In this document: positions 14,685 through 23,154 of the stretch, one piece after another | How positions within the stretch are numbered: the first letter of the stretch is position 1 | Layout: every line of letters begins with the position of its first letter | Origin: a virus | Strand: one strand, 5' to 3' | Length of the DNA: 29,610 nt | Virus record (IMG/VR): IMGVR_UViG_3300037674_000896 | Coordinates: 1 to 29,610 of that record | Notes under the pieces: model-generated | Databases searched by the model: none | What the model saw: the letters and a program-made list of their open reading frames with translations, nothing else | What the model was told of the DNA's origin: nothing | Translations under genes and position numbers: made by a program

Positions 14685-15564
14685 TTTGAAAAGTGATACT
14701 TGCGAAGCGCAGATGTATGACGCTTATACAACTGTGGGATTCGCAGTATTCACTAATGTTTATGATGAGTGGCTATCAGAATTTCAAGACTGGAAGCAAC
14801 TCATGGACGAGTTCTTCCAACTACCATTAGATGTGAAAAAGAAATATGTATATAATGGAGTAAAGGGTTCCTCAACATGTCGTGCCGGCTGGGGCGAGAT
14901 GGGTTATATTCAGAGTCGAGATGGTGATTCGAAAGAATCATATAATTGGATTGAACCAGCAAGAATGCAAGAACAATATTGGCCTACAGAAATTCCAGAG
15001 TTTAAACCATTAGCTCAATCTATCCTTCAGATCTCTCAACGTCTTTCTTATCAATTTTTCAATAAGTTTGAAAGTATGTTCAAACATAAAAAAGGATATT
15101 TAATAGATAAGCATACGAATGGTTATGTTAATATGAGAATGCTTCATTATCCAGCGCACAAGAAGCAAGAGGATCACGAGTTCGGAGGAGAACATACTGA
15201 TTATGGTTCTATCACTTTACTCTTTCGTTTCGATGATGTTGGAGGTTTACAAGTACAGGATAGAAAAACAGATGAATGGATTGATGCTCCTGTAGTGAAA
15301 AATTCAATAGTATTAAACATTGGAGATATGTTTCAAAGATGGTCTAATGATACGTTAAAATCAACTAATCATAGAGTTGTTAATACAGTTCATACAAACT
15401 CTAGATATTCAATGCCGTATTTTGTAGATCCCGGTAGAGATGTATTAATTAAGAATTTCACAGATGAACCAGATAAACATTTACCAATTTCTACCGATGA
15501 ATATTTTAAACAGACACTAGCTCTACACAATGTTGAACAGAGTTGGGAACAACAGATTAATTAA
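14668..15564 (+). CDS. 2-oxoglutarate/Fe(II)-dependent oxygenase, isopenicillin N synthase-like
   Basis: This 298-aa protein shows the full IPNS/DAOCS family layout: N-terminal IPIIDL and GFAVFTN segments, the iron ligands His176 and Asp178 (GEHTDYGSITLLF) and His235 (STNHRVVN), and the co-substrate-binding Arg246-x-Ser248 (RYSMPYF). These enzymes hydroxylate or oxidise small molecules using 2-oxoglutarate and oxygen. Family members include fungal thymine 7-hydroxylase, so a nucleobase substrate would fit the salvage neighbourhood, but this is inference. The ATG lies inside the preceding phosphoribosyltransferase gene without a clear SD, implying translational coupling. 2OG oxygenases are frequent in marine T4-like phages; their substrates are mostly unknown. 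Confidence 0.9.
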   Translation: MIPIIDLKSDTCEAQMYDAYTTVGFAVFTNVYDEWLSEFQDWKQLMDEFFQLPLDVKKKYVYNGVKGSSTCRAGWGEMGYIQSRDGDSKESYNWIEPARMQEQYWPTEIPEFKPLAQSILQISQRLSYQFFNKFESMFKHKKGYLIDKHTNGYVNMRMLHYPAHKKQEDHEFGGEHTDYGSITLLFRFDDVGGLQVQDRKTDEWIDAPVVKNSIVLNIGDMFQRWSNDTLKSTNHRVVNTVHTNSRYSMPYFVDPGRDVLIKNFTDEPDKHLPISTDEYFKQTLALHNVEQSWEQQIN

Positions 15565-15574
15565 AAAGGAAAAT

Positions 15575-15880
15575 ATGTTACCAGTATTATTATTTAATGT
15601 GATTTCAGGACTTGTTATGGACAAAGCTCAAGACCTTGCGAAAGAACACGTGGAAGCAATGATTGATAGTATCATTCCAGATGATGCAAAAGAAGAGTTA
15701 GATGATCTCGTTAAATCAGATCCTACTCACATGTTTGAAACAGCAAAAGATGCTTTAGTAGGTGCAGTCGAAGGAAAGCTTCCTATACCATTAAAAGATG
15801 GAACTATTAAACCTATAGAACTTATTATTAAAGTGAAATTCGATCCTACCACTATGGATTTAGATATCGAAAAAGCTTGA
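15575..15880 (+). CDS. Conserved-looking small protein of unknown function (101 aa)
   Basis: I chose ATG 15575 because AAGGA lies 5-9 nt before it. An in-frame ATG at 15530 sits inside the oxygenase gene. The 101-aa product starts with a short hydrophobic stretch (MLPVLLFNVISGLV), followed by an acidic helical middle (residues 20-55) and a C-terminal two-strand segment with the pattern IELIIKVKFDPTTMDLDIE. The family is not recognised. The hydrophobic start is too short and weak to call a signal peptide confidently. Its stop codon lies inside the -35 box of the uvsX promoter. Confidence 0.65.
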   Translation: MLPVLLFNVISGLVMDKAQDLAKEHVEAMIDSIIPDDAKEELDDLVKSDPTHMFETAKDALVGAVEGKLPIPLKDGTIKPIELIIKVKFDPTTMDLDIEKA

Positions 15881-15905
15881 CATTTGTTTTAACCTGTGGT
15901 ATAAT
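15877..15905 (+). promoter_or_regulatory. Consensus sigma70 (early) promoter for uvsX
   Basis: TTGACA (15877-15882) and TATAAT (15900-15905) with a 17-bp spacer and an extended -10 TGG. The -35 box overlaps the upstream stop codon TGA (15878-15880). It is nearly the same as the promoter at 1813 (CTTGACATTT, TGGTATAATATAT). Confidence 0.85.
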
Positions 15906-15932
15906 ATATAATGATTAAAGTGAAAGGATTAA

Positions 15933-16997
15933 ATGAGTTATTTTGATGAAATGTTGAAAGTAGCGAACAACACTTATGGTTCAAAAGTGAGTGATGGTGT
16001 TGAAGCTGGAGATGTCGAAAGTTATATCGACACAGGATCATACATATTAAATGGATTATTATCTGGGAGTATCTATGGAGGATTACCTTCTAATAAAATC
16101 ACTGCGTTCGCTGGTGAAAGTTCTACAGGAAAAACTTTCTTTGTCTTGGGTTGTGTCAGACAGTTTCTTGCAGATAATCCTAGCGGCGGTGTTATTTACT
16201 TTGAGTCTGAATCCGCTTTAACAAAACAGATGATAGAATCAAGAGGAATTGATTCTAACCGAATGATTATCCTGCCCGTTGCAACAGTTCAAGAATTTAG
16301 AACACAAGCAACAAAAATTTTAGAAAAACATTTAGAAGAATCTGAAAAAGATCGACCACCAATGATGTTATGTTTAGATTCATTAGGTAATCTTTCTACC
16401 TCTAAAGAGATGGAAGATGTTAGCGATGGTAAAGAGACCAGAGATATGACCAGAGCTCAAATGGTTAAAGGAACATTTAGAGTTCTTACTTTGTTAGGAG
16501 GTAAAGCAAAGGTTCCTCTTGTTGTTACTAATCACACATATGATCAAATAGGGACACTGTTTCCTCAAAAGATTATGGGTGGTGGAACCGGTCTCCATTA
16601 TGCCGCATCTAGCATAGTATTCCTGTCTAAGAAGAAAGAAAAGGATGGGACTGAGGTAATTGGTAATATAGTCCATTGTAGAAATTTTAAATCTCGGCTC
16701 ACTAAAGAGAATAAGATGATTGATGTTCTTCTTACTTATAAAGAAGGATTAAATCGTTATTATGGTTTAGCAGAATTAGCTGAGAAGTATGGAATCTTTA
16801 AAAAGGTTTCTACTAGATTAGAAATGCCAGATGGTGAAAAAGTTTTCTTGAAATCAATTCTAAAAAATCCTACTAAGTATTTTACCAAAGAGATTTTAGA
16901 TAAAATAGATGCAGTAGCCCATAAAGAATTTCTTTATGGTGAAGTCGGTCTTGAAGAAGAAGCAGCAGAGGAAGAGGATGTCGAACGAACTGACTAA
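15933..16997 (+). CDS. uvsX: UvsX RecA-like recombinase
   Basis: This 354-aa RecA-family protein (T4 UvsX 391 aa) has Walker A GESSTGKT at residues 61-68, the catalytic-glutamate region VIYFESES (87-94) and Walker [10 protein letters not shown] (144-152). TNHTYDQIG and the [15 protein letters not shown] segment correspond to DNA-binding loop regions of RecA-fold proteins. It catalyses strand exchange for phage recombination-dependent replication and repair. An AAGGA SD precedes the ATG. The acidic C-terminus (EEEAAEEED) is typical of the family. The next gene starts inside its last codons. Position before the gp41 helicase matches T4. Confidence 0.95.
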   Translation: MSYFDEMLKVANNTYGSKVSDGVEAGDVESYIDTGSYILNGLLSGSIYGGLPSNKITAFAGESSTGKTFFVLGCVRQFLADNPSGGVIYFESESALTKQMIESRGIDSNRMIILPVATVQEFRTQATKILEKHLEESEKDRPPMMLCLDSLGNLSTSKEMEDVSDGKETRDMTRAQMVKGTFRVLTLLGGKAKVPLVVTNHTYDQIGTLFPQKIMGGGTGLHYAASSIVFLSKKKEKDGTEVIGNIVHCRNFKSRLTKENKMIDVLLTYKEGLNRYYGLAELAEKYGIFKKVSTRLEMPDGEKVFLKSILKNPTKYFTKEILDKIDAVAHKEFLYGEVGLEEEAAEEEDVERTD

Positions 16998-17397
16998 AGA
17001 AGATTATGTTAGGATTAATACTTATTATAGATTAGTCCCTCATCCAGAATATCCTGATGATATTGCTAATCAATGCATAGAGATGACAACCGGACCTTTT
17101 AAAGGTGTCATTTATAAGTATGGTAAATTTCAAGTAGCCCCGCCAGATGCAGAAGATGAAAGTACTGCAAAGTATGAATATGATGTAATACTAGTTCCAC
17201 CTGAATTAGAAGGAGTTGAACACTCTGATGAAGAAGGTGAAGAATTTGAATTTATGATTGGTGAAATATTAGTGAAATTATTATGGGACAGATATTTAGA
17301 ACAAGACAACGCAGAAATGACAAACCCAATAACCTTTGTGGAGGACGATGAATCAACGGATAGAGCACCTAATACTATCTCATTTGATACACAATGA
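16978..17397 (+). CDS. Acidic protein of unknown function between uvsX and 41 (139 aa)
   Basis: ATG 16978 overlaps the uvsX 3' end by 20 nt and is preceded by purine-rich GAGGAAGAGG. The 139-aa product is strongly acidic: a beta-rich N-terminal half ([35 protein letters not shown]), a central EDE-rich region, then a helical [19 protein letters not shown] segment and a polar tail. It occupies the position of T4 gene 40 but lacks that protein's membrane segment and does not look like it. Its length is close to UvsY (137 aa), but I see no UvsY similarity. Its 3' end overlaps the helicase gene by 50 nt, an unusually long overlap. Confidence 0.75.
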   Translation: MSNELTKEDYVRINTYYRLVPHPEYPDDIANQCIEMTTGPFKGVIYKYGKFQVAPPDAEDESTAKYEYDVILVPPELEGVEHSDEEGEEFEFMIGEILVKLLWDRYLEQDNAEMTNPITFVEDDESTDRAPNTISFDTQ

Positions 17398-18757
17398 ACC
17401 TTTTTCCCGAAAGGTTTCCCCTTATATAAGGCAAGAATATTTTGATGATAATTCAGAAAAACTTATCTTCAAACAAGTACAAGACTATATTGTTAAACAT
17501 AATAGTCTACCTACAAAGCAAAGTCTTCTAATTGATTTAGATCAACAAGAAGGTTTGCATGAGAATGAATATCAAAAAGCTACAGAAATAATTAATACCT
17601 TAGATAAACCTGAGGATAAAGATGTAACTGCTTGGCTTATTGAACAATCAGAAACCTTCTGCCAAGATAAGGCAATTTATAATGCGGTTGTTGATGCAAT
17701 TGCTATTTTAGAAGGTAACGAAAATAAATCAAATTTACAAAAAGGTGCTATTCCATCTTTATTGTCAGATGCGTTAGCAGTATCATTTGATCCCCATGTA
17801 GGTCATGATTTTATTGAAGATGCAAATGAAAGATTTGATTTTTATCATAGAATCGAAGAGAAGATTGAATTCGATCTTGAAATGTTTAATAAGATCACTA
17901 AAGGAGGGTTACCTAACAAAACCCTTAATATATGTCTTGCTGGAACTGGTGTCGGTAAGTCTCTTTTTATGTGCCATCATGCTGCTAGTTGTTTATCCAT
18001 AAACAAGAATGTTCTTTATATTACTTTGGAAATGGCTGAAGAAAGGATCGCTGAAAGAATAGATGCAAATCTTTTAGATATACCTATTAGTCAATTAGAA
18101 GAACTTTCAAGGGATATGTATCAAAAGAAAATTGATAAGATAAATGCAAAGACTAAGGGTAAAATTATTATTAAGGAATACCCCACTGCTGCAGCAAGTG
18201 CAATGCATTTTAAAAATCTTTTATCAGAATTAAAGTTGAAACGTAATTTTACTCCTGATATAATATTCATAGATTATTTGAATATATGTTCAAGTGCAAG
18301 AATCAGAACAGGAGCAAACGTAAATTCGTATACTTATATTAAATCAATTGCTGAAGAGTTAAGAGGATTAGCGGTAGAATTTAATGTTCCCATTGTATCC
18401 GCGACGCAGACCACAAGATCAGGTTTTACAAGTACAGATATTGGATTAGAAGATACTTCTGAAAGTTTTGGTTTACCAGCAACTGCTGATTTTATGTTTG
18501 CTATAATATCCTCTGATGAAATGGAAGAATTAAATCAATTACTTGTAAAACAATTAAAGAATAGATATAATGATCCCACATCTTATAAGAAGTTTATTAT
18601 AGGTATAGACAGATCTAAGATGAGATTATATGACGTAGAACAAAAGGCCCAAGATGATATTGCAGATAGTGGGCAAGATGATGAACCATTATTTGATCAA
18701 TCCACCGGCAATAGAATGCGCAATAAAGTAGACTTTGGTACTTTTCAATATGAATGA
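17348..18757 (+). CDS. 41: Replicative DNA helicase (T4 gp41-like, DnaB family)
   Basis: This 469-aa protein (T4 gp41 475 aa) has a helical N-terminal domain (about 1-130) and a RecA-like ATPase domain. Walker A LAGTGVGKS is at residues 197-205, YITLEMAEERIAERID at 224-239 is the DnaB-family catalytic-glutamate region, and Walker B IIFIDYLN is at 305-312. SATQTTRSG gives the sensor segment. It forms the hexameric 5'-3' helicase of the phage primosome. ATG 17348 is preferred over the in-frame TTG at 17336 because GGAGG (17339-17343) sits just before it. The start lies inside the acidic unknown gene, implying coupled translation. Confidence 0.95.
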   Translation: MNQRIEHLILSHLIHNEPFSRKVSPYIRQEYFDDNSEKLIFKQVQDYIVKHNSLPTKQSLLIDLDQQEGLHENEYQKATEIINTLDKPEDKDVTAWLIEQSETFCQDKAIYNAVVDAIAILEGNENKSNLQKGAIPSLLSDALAVSFDPHVGHDFIEDANERFDFYHRIEEKIEFDLEMFNKITKGGLPNKTLNICLAGTGVGKSLFMCHHAASCLSINKNVLYITLEMAEERIAERIDANLLDIPISQLEELSRDMYQKKIDKINAKTKGKIIIKEYPTAAASAMHFKNLLSELKLKRNFTPDIIFIDYLNICSSARIRTGANVNSYTYIKSIAEELRGLAVEFNVPIVSATQTTRSGFTSTDIGLEDTSESFGLPATADFMFAIISSDEMEELNQLLVKQLKNRYNDPTSYKKFIIGIDRSKMRLYDVEQKAQDDIADSGQDDEPLFDQSTGNRMRNKVDFGTFQYE

Positions 18758-19367
18758 TTTAGATTTTGTTAAAAATTCATTAGGATGTATAAACGAAGCC
18801 TTTAAAGAATTTAAGAGTTCTTATAATACATTGGAATTCGGCTTCCGGAAACCTATTTCTCATTGGCATGTCTGCGCCAACAGAATGGAAGAAATATTAG
18901 AAGAAGAATTAGATTTTTCTTGTTATGTTACTATACGAAAAGATAGAAGCCATGCTTTATATGAAATGACCTTTGATGGAGCCGCTAATGTTCCCGAAGA
19001 ACATATTTCAGAATCTGAATTAGAAATAACAATTAACTTATCACCAGAATTTTATACGCAACAACTATCTATTCCGGACGATACTTGGGAAAACTATAAA
19101 CAACAACTTACCCTCACTTTCATTCATGAATTAACACATTCTTTACAATTAGATGACGGCAAAAAGAAAAAAGATAATGATTATTTTTCAAGCCCATTTG
19201 AAATAGATGCGTATAGTTCTGAACTCGCCTTTGATATGTTTCTTTATAATAAAGAAGAAAAAACTTGCGATTCGTATGCAAGGTATGCTACAATAGATTC
19301 TAAGGTTTCTAATAAAATGAAAACCTTGGCAAAAGAGAAATATCAGTATCTTAAAAATACTAAATAG
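18750..19367 (+). CDS. Putative HExxH zinc metallopeptidase
   Basis: This 205-aa protein has an HELTH zinc-binding helix (His126, Glu127, His130) in TLTFIHELTHSLQ. Glu151 in PFEIDAYSSELAF is a good candidate for the third ligand in the usual downstream helix. Upstream strands LEITINLSPEFY and a Lys-rich insert (GKKKKDND) complete a small gluzincin-like domain. ATG 18750 overlaps the helicase end by 8 nt. An in-frame TTG at 18735 is less likely. No signal peptide is visible, so it would act in the cytoplasm, perhaps on a host protein or during head maturation. The exact peptidase family is not recognised. It is the last gene before the packaged-protein-like block. Confidence 0.7.
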   Translation: MNDLDFVKNSLGCINEAFKEFKSSYNTLEFGFRKPISHWHVCANRMEEILEEELDFSCYVTIRKDRSHALYEMTFDGAANVPEEHISESELEITINLSPEFYTQQLSIPDDTWENYKQQLTLTFIHELTHSLQLDDGKKKKDNDYFSSPFEIDAYSSELAFDMFLYNKEEKTCDSYARYATIDSKVSNKMKTLAKEKYQYLKNTK

Positions 19368-19393
19368 AGTATAATTCTAATAATTGGAGAAGA

Positions 19394-19420
19394 ATGGATT
19401 ATACGGTAGAGAAAAAATGA
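19394..19420 (+). CDS. Possible 8-codon leader peptide
   Basis: ATG 19394 has a good GGAGAAG SD (19386-19392), encodes MDYTVEKK and stops in an ATGA overlap with the next gene's ATG 19417, which itself has only a weak SD. It may deliver ribosomes to the downstream gene. It is too short to assign by coding evidence. Confidence 0.3.
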   Translation: MDYTVEKK

Positions 19421-20922
19421 AAACATATACAACTTTCATGGCTCCAATTGAAACTAAATCGGAAATTAGAACCCTTTTAGAGAGAGTAACACCAGAACTT
19501 AAAAAACAAGTGCTTGATCAAATCGAAATGATTGACAAGGACGAGGTGTTAAAAAATGTATTAGAGGCCATTCAAAAAGATGTGATGGGCAACATGCTAA
19601 GAGTGAAAGCAGCTGACGCCAAAATCACTATGAATGTAGATCTGTTTATTGATTCTATAATATCTATAATTAATAAAACAGGTGATAGTGCAGAAGACCA
19701 AGTTACTTTTCTTAAAGACCTACTTGATGGCAAAGTAATAGATTGTATCAAAATGGTCAAAGATAGTTTGAATAAAGTAGTTAAAATGGATTCATATGTT
19801 AAGACAAAGAGTCCATTATGGTCCAAGGTTAAAGATAAATTAATCGCTTTAGATATAAAAATTGATAATCAAAATATAGGTCCTGGTGAAATTCTTTATA
19901 TAATATCAACACCAGGAGGCAAAAAAGGCGATGAAGAGAATAAAGGTGATTGTTGGTTAGCACAAGGTGTTAATGTTGAATTAAAGAAAGATGGAGGAAC
20001 CTTTTCAAAACCAACTAAATTTGCTGATGCCAGATTAGCATGGATTAATGCATTTAAAGACTTAGGAAGAGATTTAAGTGGTGCAGATGCAGATACAATG
20101 GGCCTTGGTGGAACAAGTATATACGGCGAATCAAATAAAGGTGGTGGTATAGCTAATGCATTATCCATAGGAAGTAAAGACTATACAACATTGTATATGG
20201 ATAACAAAGGCGTTACTCAAAGACTAGCAGACAAAGCCTGTGAATCATTATATGCTAAAGTTTGTGCTATAGCTTGTCCTAATAACGGCGCGCTTCCATA
20301 TACATTTAATAAAACAGTAAAAAATGGATTAACTGACCCTAATGAATTTGTAAGACAATGGAATGCTAATGCCTTACATGATTATAAAGTACATGGTTGG
20401 GATTACTTAACATTATTTAATGCTGATTCAGGTGATACAATTTCATTTATGAGTGCACAGGATTTATATAAGTCTAAACAATGGAATGTGGGTTCTGAAT
20501 GGATGTTAAGATGGACTGGAGGCGGAGGTTTCGGAGGTACTGGGTCTTCAACAAGAGTTTATGCTGGCACATTTAAAAATATAGCTACATATGATCCTGG
20601 TGATACCGATTTTGAGAAAAAGGTAGCAGAAAAAAATAATATAAGAAAAGCTTTAGAGCACGCTTTCGGACAATTAAGCAACAAGAAAAATTCAGGAAAA
20701 ATAAAAGCGGCATTTAGTAAAGCTAATGATTTAAAAGGTCCTATGAACGATCTTTCAAAGAATAACGAACCTAAAGATTTTAAACCTCTTGTAGGTCAAA
20801 TAGGACAAAAAATAAGTGACTATTTTCAGGCTAAGAATGAACTTAATTTTGGGAGAGATAAATCAGATAGAGATCTAGGAAAAAGCTTCGCGGATATGAA
20901 ACGGAAATTGGGAGTAAGGTGA
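19417..20922 (+). CDS. Uncharacterised protein with internal-head-protein-like N-terminus (501 aa)
   Basis: I chose ATG 19417 rather than the in-frame TTG at 19384. The start then reads MKTYTTFMAPIE, close to the MKTYQEFIAE capsid-targeting peptide of T4 internal proteins. Residues about 15-110 are helical (TPELKKQVLDQIEMIDKDEV and following). The centre (about 130-390) is a mixed domain with Gly-rich loops, for example a GGGGFGGTGSSTRVYAGTF segment, WxxF/Y aromatic patterns and several cysteines. The C-terminal 110 residues are charged and helical. No family is recognised. It opens a run of seven genes joined by ATGA, GTGA or TAATG overlaps, so it is probably coexpressed with them as head-associated protein. 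Confidence 0.75.
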   Translation: MKTYTTFMAPIETKSEIRTLLERVTPELKKQVLDQIEMIDKDEVLKNVLEAIQKDVMGNMLRVKAADAKITMNVDLFIDSIISIINKTGDSAEDQVTFLKDLLDGKVIDCIKMVKDSLNKVVKMDSYVKTKSPLWSKVKDKLIALDIKIDNQNIGPGEILYIISTPGGKKGDEENKGDCWLAQGVNVELKKDGGTFSKPTKFADARLAWINAFKDLGRDLSGADADTMGLGGTSIYGESNKGGGIANALSIGSKDYTTLYMDNKGVTQRLADKACESLYAKVCAIACPNNGALPYTFNKTVKNGLTDPNEFVRQWNANALHDYKVHGWDYLTLFNADSGDTISFMSAQDLYKSKQWNVGSEWMLRWTGGGGFGGTGSSTRVYAGTFKNIATYDPGDTDFEKKVAEKNNIRKALEHAFGQLSNKKNSGKIKAAFSKANDLKGPMNDLSKNNEPKDFKPLVGQIGQKISDYFQAKNELNFGRDKSDRDLGKSFADMKRKLGVR

Positions 20923-22145
20923 AACAATATAAACAATTTCTTACTGAAGCTTCTGGAAAAAATCTTCATATGGAACATCTCGAAGATGAGGTGTTAAATG
21001 GTGGGGTTAATGGTACTAGAGGTGCTATTGATTTTTTAAGATCTTTAAGAAACATGTTAGCCGGTCATAATAAAGAAGCAGTTAATGTTACTGTTAAATG
21101 GGATGGTGCTCCTGCTATATGCGCCGGTATTCATCCTAATGGAAAATTCTTTGTTGATTATAAGTCAATGAGACGTCCATGTTTTATTCAAGCCGATGTT
21201 GATGAACATTTCAGTGGTGGCCCCCTTCATTCTAAAATGAGTGCTTTATTAGAACATTTACCTAAGTTAAAGATTCCAGGTAATATTTTTCAAGGTGATG
21301 TTCTTTGGACAGAGGATAAAGATAAGAAGATACAGACAATTGATAAGGAAAGACAGATTACGTTTACACCTAATACGATAACTTATGCCGTTCCTTTAAA
21401 TACAGAATTAGCAAATGCCATAATTAGAGCAAAGATTGGAATTGTTTTTCATACAACATACAGAACAGCGGGACAAGAAGACTTAGCAGATTTGAAAGCC
21501 GAGTTTGGTGCAGATGTAAATCAATGGACATCACATAAGGATGTTTGGGCTGTTAATGCGGACTTTACAGATGTAAGTGGAACAGCAACATTTACAAAGG
21601 CAGATGAAAAGAAAGTAACAGATATGTTATCTCAGTTAGGAAAAGATTTTAATAAAGTCAATGGTCGTTTTCTTGATGGTATCAAAGATGATAATATATT
21701 AAAAGTTCATATTAAGACCTATATAAATTCTAAAGTCAGAGAAGGTGAATTTATAGAAGAAAGGTTAGCAAGAGATTGTGTAAAATTTATTAAAGCTAAG
21801 TTAGATAAGGATGTTGCAAAGTTAAAATCAGAAAAAGGTCGTACACGAAAACAAATGACTGTTGATGAATACTTAAAGAAATTAAATGGTAATATAGATC
21901 AGATAGGTACTGTTTTTCGTATAATGGCTTTAATAAATAATATTAAGCTATATATTGTAGAGAAATTAGAAGAGGTAAAAGGTTTAACTTCTACCTTTAT
22001 TAAAACCTCAACAGGTTATAAAGTAACAAAACCAGAAGGGTTTGTTGCTATTGACTCATTTGATTCTGGTAAGGGATTAAAATTAGTTAACAGAATGGAA
22101 TTTAGTAGAATAAATTTTACCGCAGAAAAGGATTGGGACCAATGA
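20919..22145 (+). CDS. Ligase-like covalent nucleotidyltransferase with capsid-targeting-like N-terminus
   Basis: This 408-aa protein starts at GTG 20919 (GTGA overlap, GGAG SD) with MKQYKQFLTEA, strikingly like the T4 internal-protein targeting peptide MKTYQEFIAEA. The motifs of the ligase/capping nucleotidyltransferase superfamily follow: Lys60-Trp-Asp62-Gly63 in VTVKWDGAPAI (motif I, nucleotidylated Lys), IFQGDVLW at 123-130 (motif III-like, Asp in place of the usual Glu), IGIVFHTTY at 173-181 (IIIa-like), PEGFVAI at 372-378 (motif IV) and LKLVNR at 387-392 (motif V). An RNA or DNA end-joining or NMP-transfer role is inferred; the long helical insert between IIIa and IV is unusual. Similar WDGAPA proteins occur in marine T4-likes as uncharacterised proteins. 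Confidence 0.65.
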   Translation: MKQYKQFLTEASGKNLHMEHLEDEVLNGGVNGTRGAIDFLRSLRNMLAGHNKEAVNVTVKWDGAPAICAGIHPNGKFFVDYKSMRRPCFIQADVDEHFSGGPLHSKMSALLEHLPKLKIPGNIFQGDVLWTEDKDKKIQTIDKERQITFTPNTITYAVPLNTELANAIIRAKIGIVFHTTYRTAGQEDLADLKAEFGADVNQWTSHKDVWAVNADFTDVSGTATFTKADEKKVTDMLSQLGKDFNKVNGRFLDGIKDDNILKVHIKTYINSKVREGEFIEERLARDCVKFIKAKLDKDVAKLKSEKGRTRKQMTVDEYLKKLNGNIDQIGTVFRIMALINNIKLYIVEKLEEVKGLTSTFIKTSTGYKVTKPEGFVAIDSFDSGKGLKLVNRMEFSRINFTAEKDWDQ

Positions 22146-22408
22146 AAAATTACAAAGAATTCTCAAAGCGCGACCTGAAAGAATCTAAGTATTCTGATCA
22201 GTTGATTGATGCATTACGTGATTGCATTGATTCCGCGCCTGATAGAACTAAAAATAAACTAGCACAAGTATATGAGGACTATGTTCATAAGTTTATGAGA
22301 CGTCCACAAAAATTACCATATATGTTACAAGGGTTCTTAGATGCTATCGAAGAAGGTACCGATGCAAGAATAGAATGGAAGGGTGGCGGAGATAGGAGCG
22401 ACTGGTGA
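22142..22408 (+). CDS. Small protein with internal-head-protein-like N-terminus (88 aa)
   Basis: ATG 22142 (ATGA overlap with the ligase-like gene, AAAGGA SD) is preferred over TTG 22133. The product begins MKNYKEFSKRDLKES, again like the T4 internal-protein targeting peptide, with a possible processing site after LKE. The remainder is a helical, charged small domain (QLIDALRDCIDSAPDRTKNK, then KLPYMLQGFLDAIEEG) ending in a glycine-rich tail. The family is not recognised. Confidence 0.7.
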   Translation: MKNYKEFSKRDLKESKYSDQLIDALRDCIDSAPDRTKNKLAQVYEDYVHKFMRRPQKLPYMLQGFLDAIEEGTDARIEWKGGGDRSDW

Positions 22409-23154
22409 AAACATATAAAGAATATACAGAATCTCCAGTTAATGAAGTTGATTCATCCGGCATAGATATGTATGATAATAAAAGAAAAGAATCAGAGAGG
22501 AAGAAGAAGGCTCGGGAAACTCCTTCTTCTCCAGAAACTCAAGCTAAGCTTAAAAAGGTAAGAGCAGGGGAAACTGTTGATGAATATGTGGGATCAGTAG
22601 AGTATAAGAAAAGAATGAAGAAAAAGGGTTATCCCGAACATAAGAAAGACAGGTCTTCTGGTTATGTTGAAGATATTAAGAAGACTTTCGCTGAAATTAC
22701 AACTGGTCTTTTAAACCGCGCCGCAGGTGCAGCAAAGAAGGATGCCGCAACACAAAGAGACGCGCAAGATTGGGCGACGAGAGTGAAAGGTAAAGGACAT
22801 GCTTTTGGTGCTGCAGAAGCCGGCAAAAAAGCAGCAAAGAGAGAGAAACAAGCTGGAAAATTCAGTGCTGCCGCCGATGTCAAACAACGGAATACAGCCT
22901 TTAAAAAGGAAGGTGTCATGACTGGATATGTTGATGAACTTTCAAAAGGCTTATTACAACGCGCGCAACAATCAGCTAAAGCGAAAGCTGGACAACAAAG
23001 AGCCGTATCGGCTAAAGCCGCTTCAAGAGTTGGTGACACTAGTCAACCACCAGGACAAAATCTTAAATCGAAACGTGCAGATTTCAAAGCAGCAAAAAAA
23101 GATTATCAAGCATTTAAATTTAAGAAAGCAGCAGACAAGAAAGAAGAGGAATAA
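22405..23154 (+). CDS. Lys/Ala-rich basic protein, probable internal or core head protein (249 aa)
   Basis: GTG 22405 (GTGA overlap, AGGAG SD) starts MKTYKEYTES, close to the T4 internal-protein targeting peptide. The protein is rich in Lys, Ala, Gln and Arg with little hydrophobic core, as in DNA-associated head proteins. It contains a degenerate repeat: GYVED...GLLNRA...QR (86-118) and GYVDELSKGLLQRA...QR (174-199), separated by Gly/Lys/Ala-rich linkers. Such proteins could sit with DNA inside the capsid or scaffold the prohead core. No enzymatic motif is visible. The minus-strand frame over the same bases is a compositional shadow. Confidence 0.72.
   Translation: MKTYKEYTESPVNEVDSSGIDMYDNKRKESERKKKARETPSSPETQAKLKKVRAGETVDEYVGSVEYKKRMKKKGYPEHKKDRSSGYVEDIKKTFAEITTGLLNRAAGAAKKDAATQRDAQDWATRVKGKGHAFGAAEAGKKAAKREKQAGKFSAAADVKQRNTAFKKEGVMTGYVDELSKGLLQRAQQSAKAKAGQQRAVSAKAASRVGDTSQPPGQNLKSKRADFKAAKKDYQAFKFKKAADKKEEE

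Noticed and set aside
16978-17397. UvsY or gp40 identity for the acidic protein between uvsX and 41
   Set aside because: Length and position are suggestive, but there is no recognisable UvsY sequence and no membrane segment as in T4 gp40.
19370-19375. TATAAT in the gap before the 501-aa gene
   Set aside because: No -35 element at the right spacing, and the neighbouring CTAAATAG is only a weak late-promoter match.
22662-23039. 125-codon open frame on the minus strand
   Set aside because: It is the complement of a Lys/Ala-rich gene with strong overlap evidence on the + strand; the encoded Ala/Cys/Ser-rich protein looks like a shadow.
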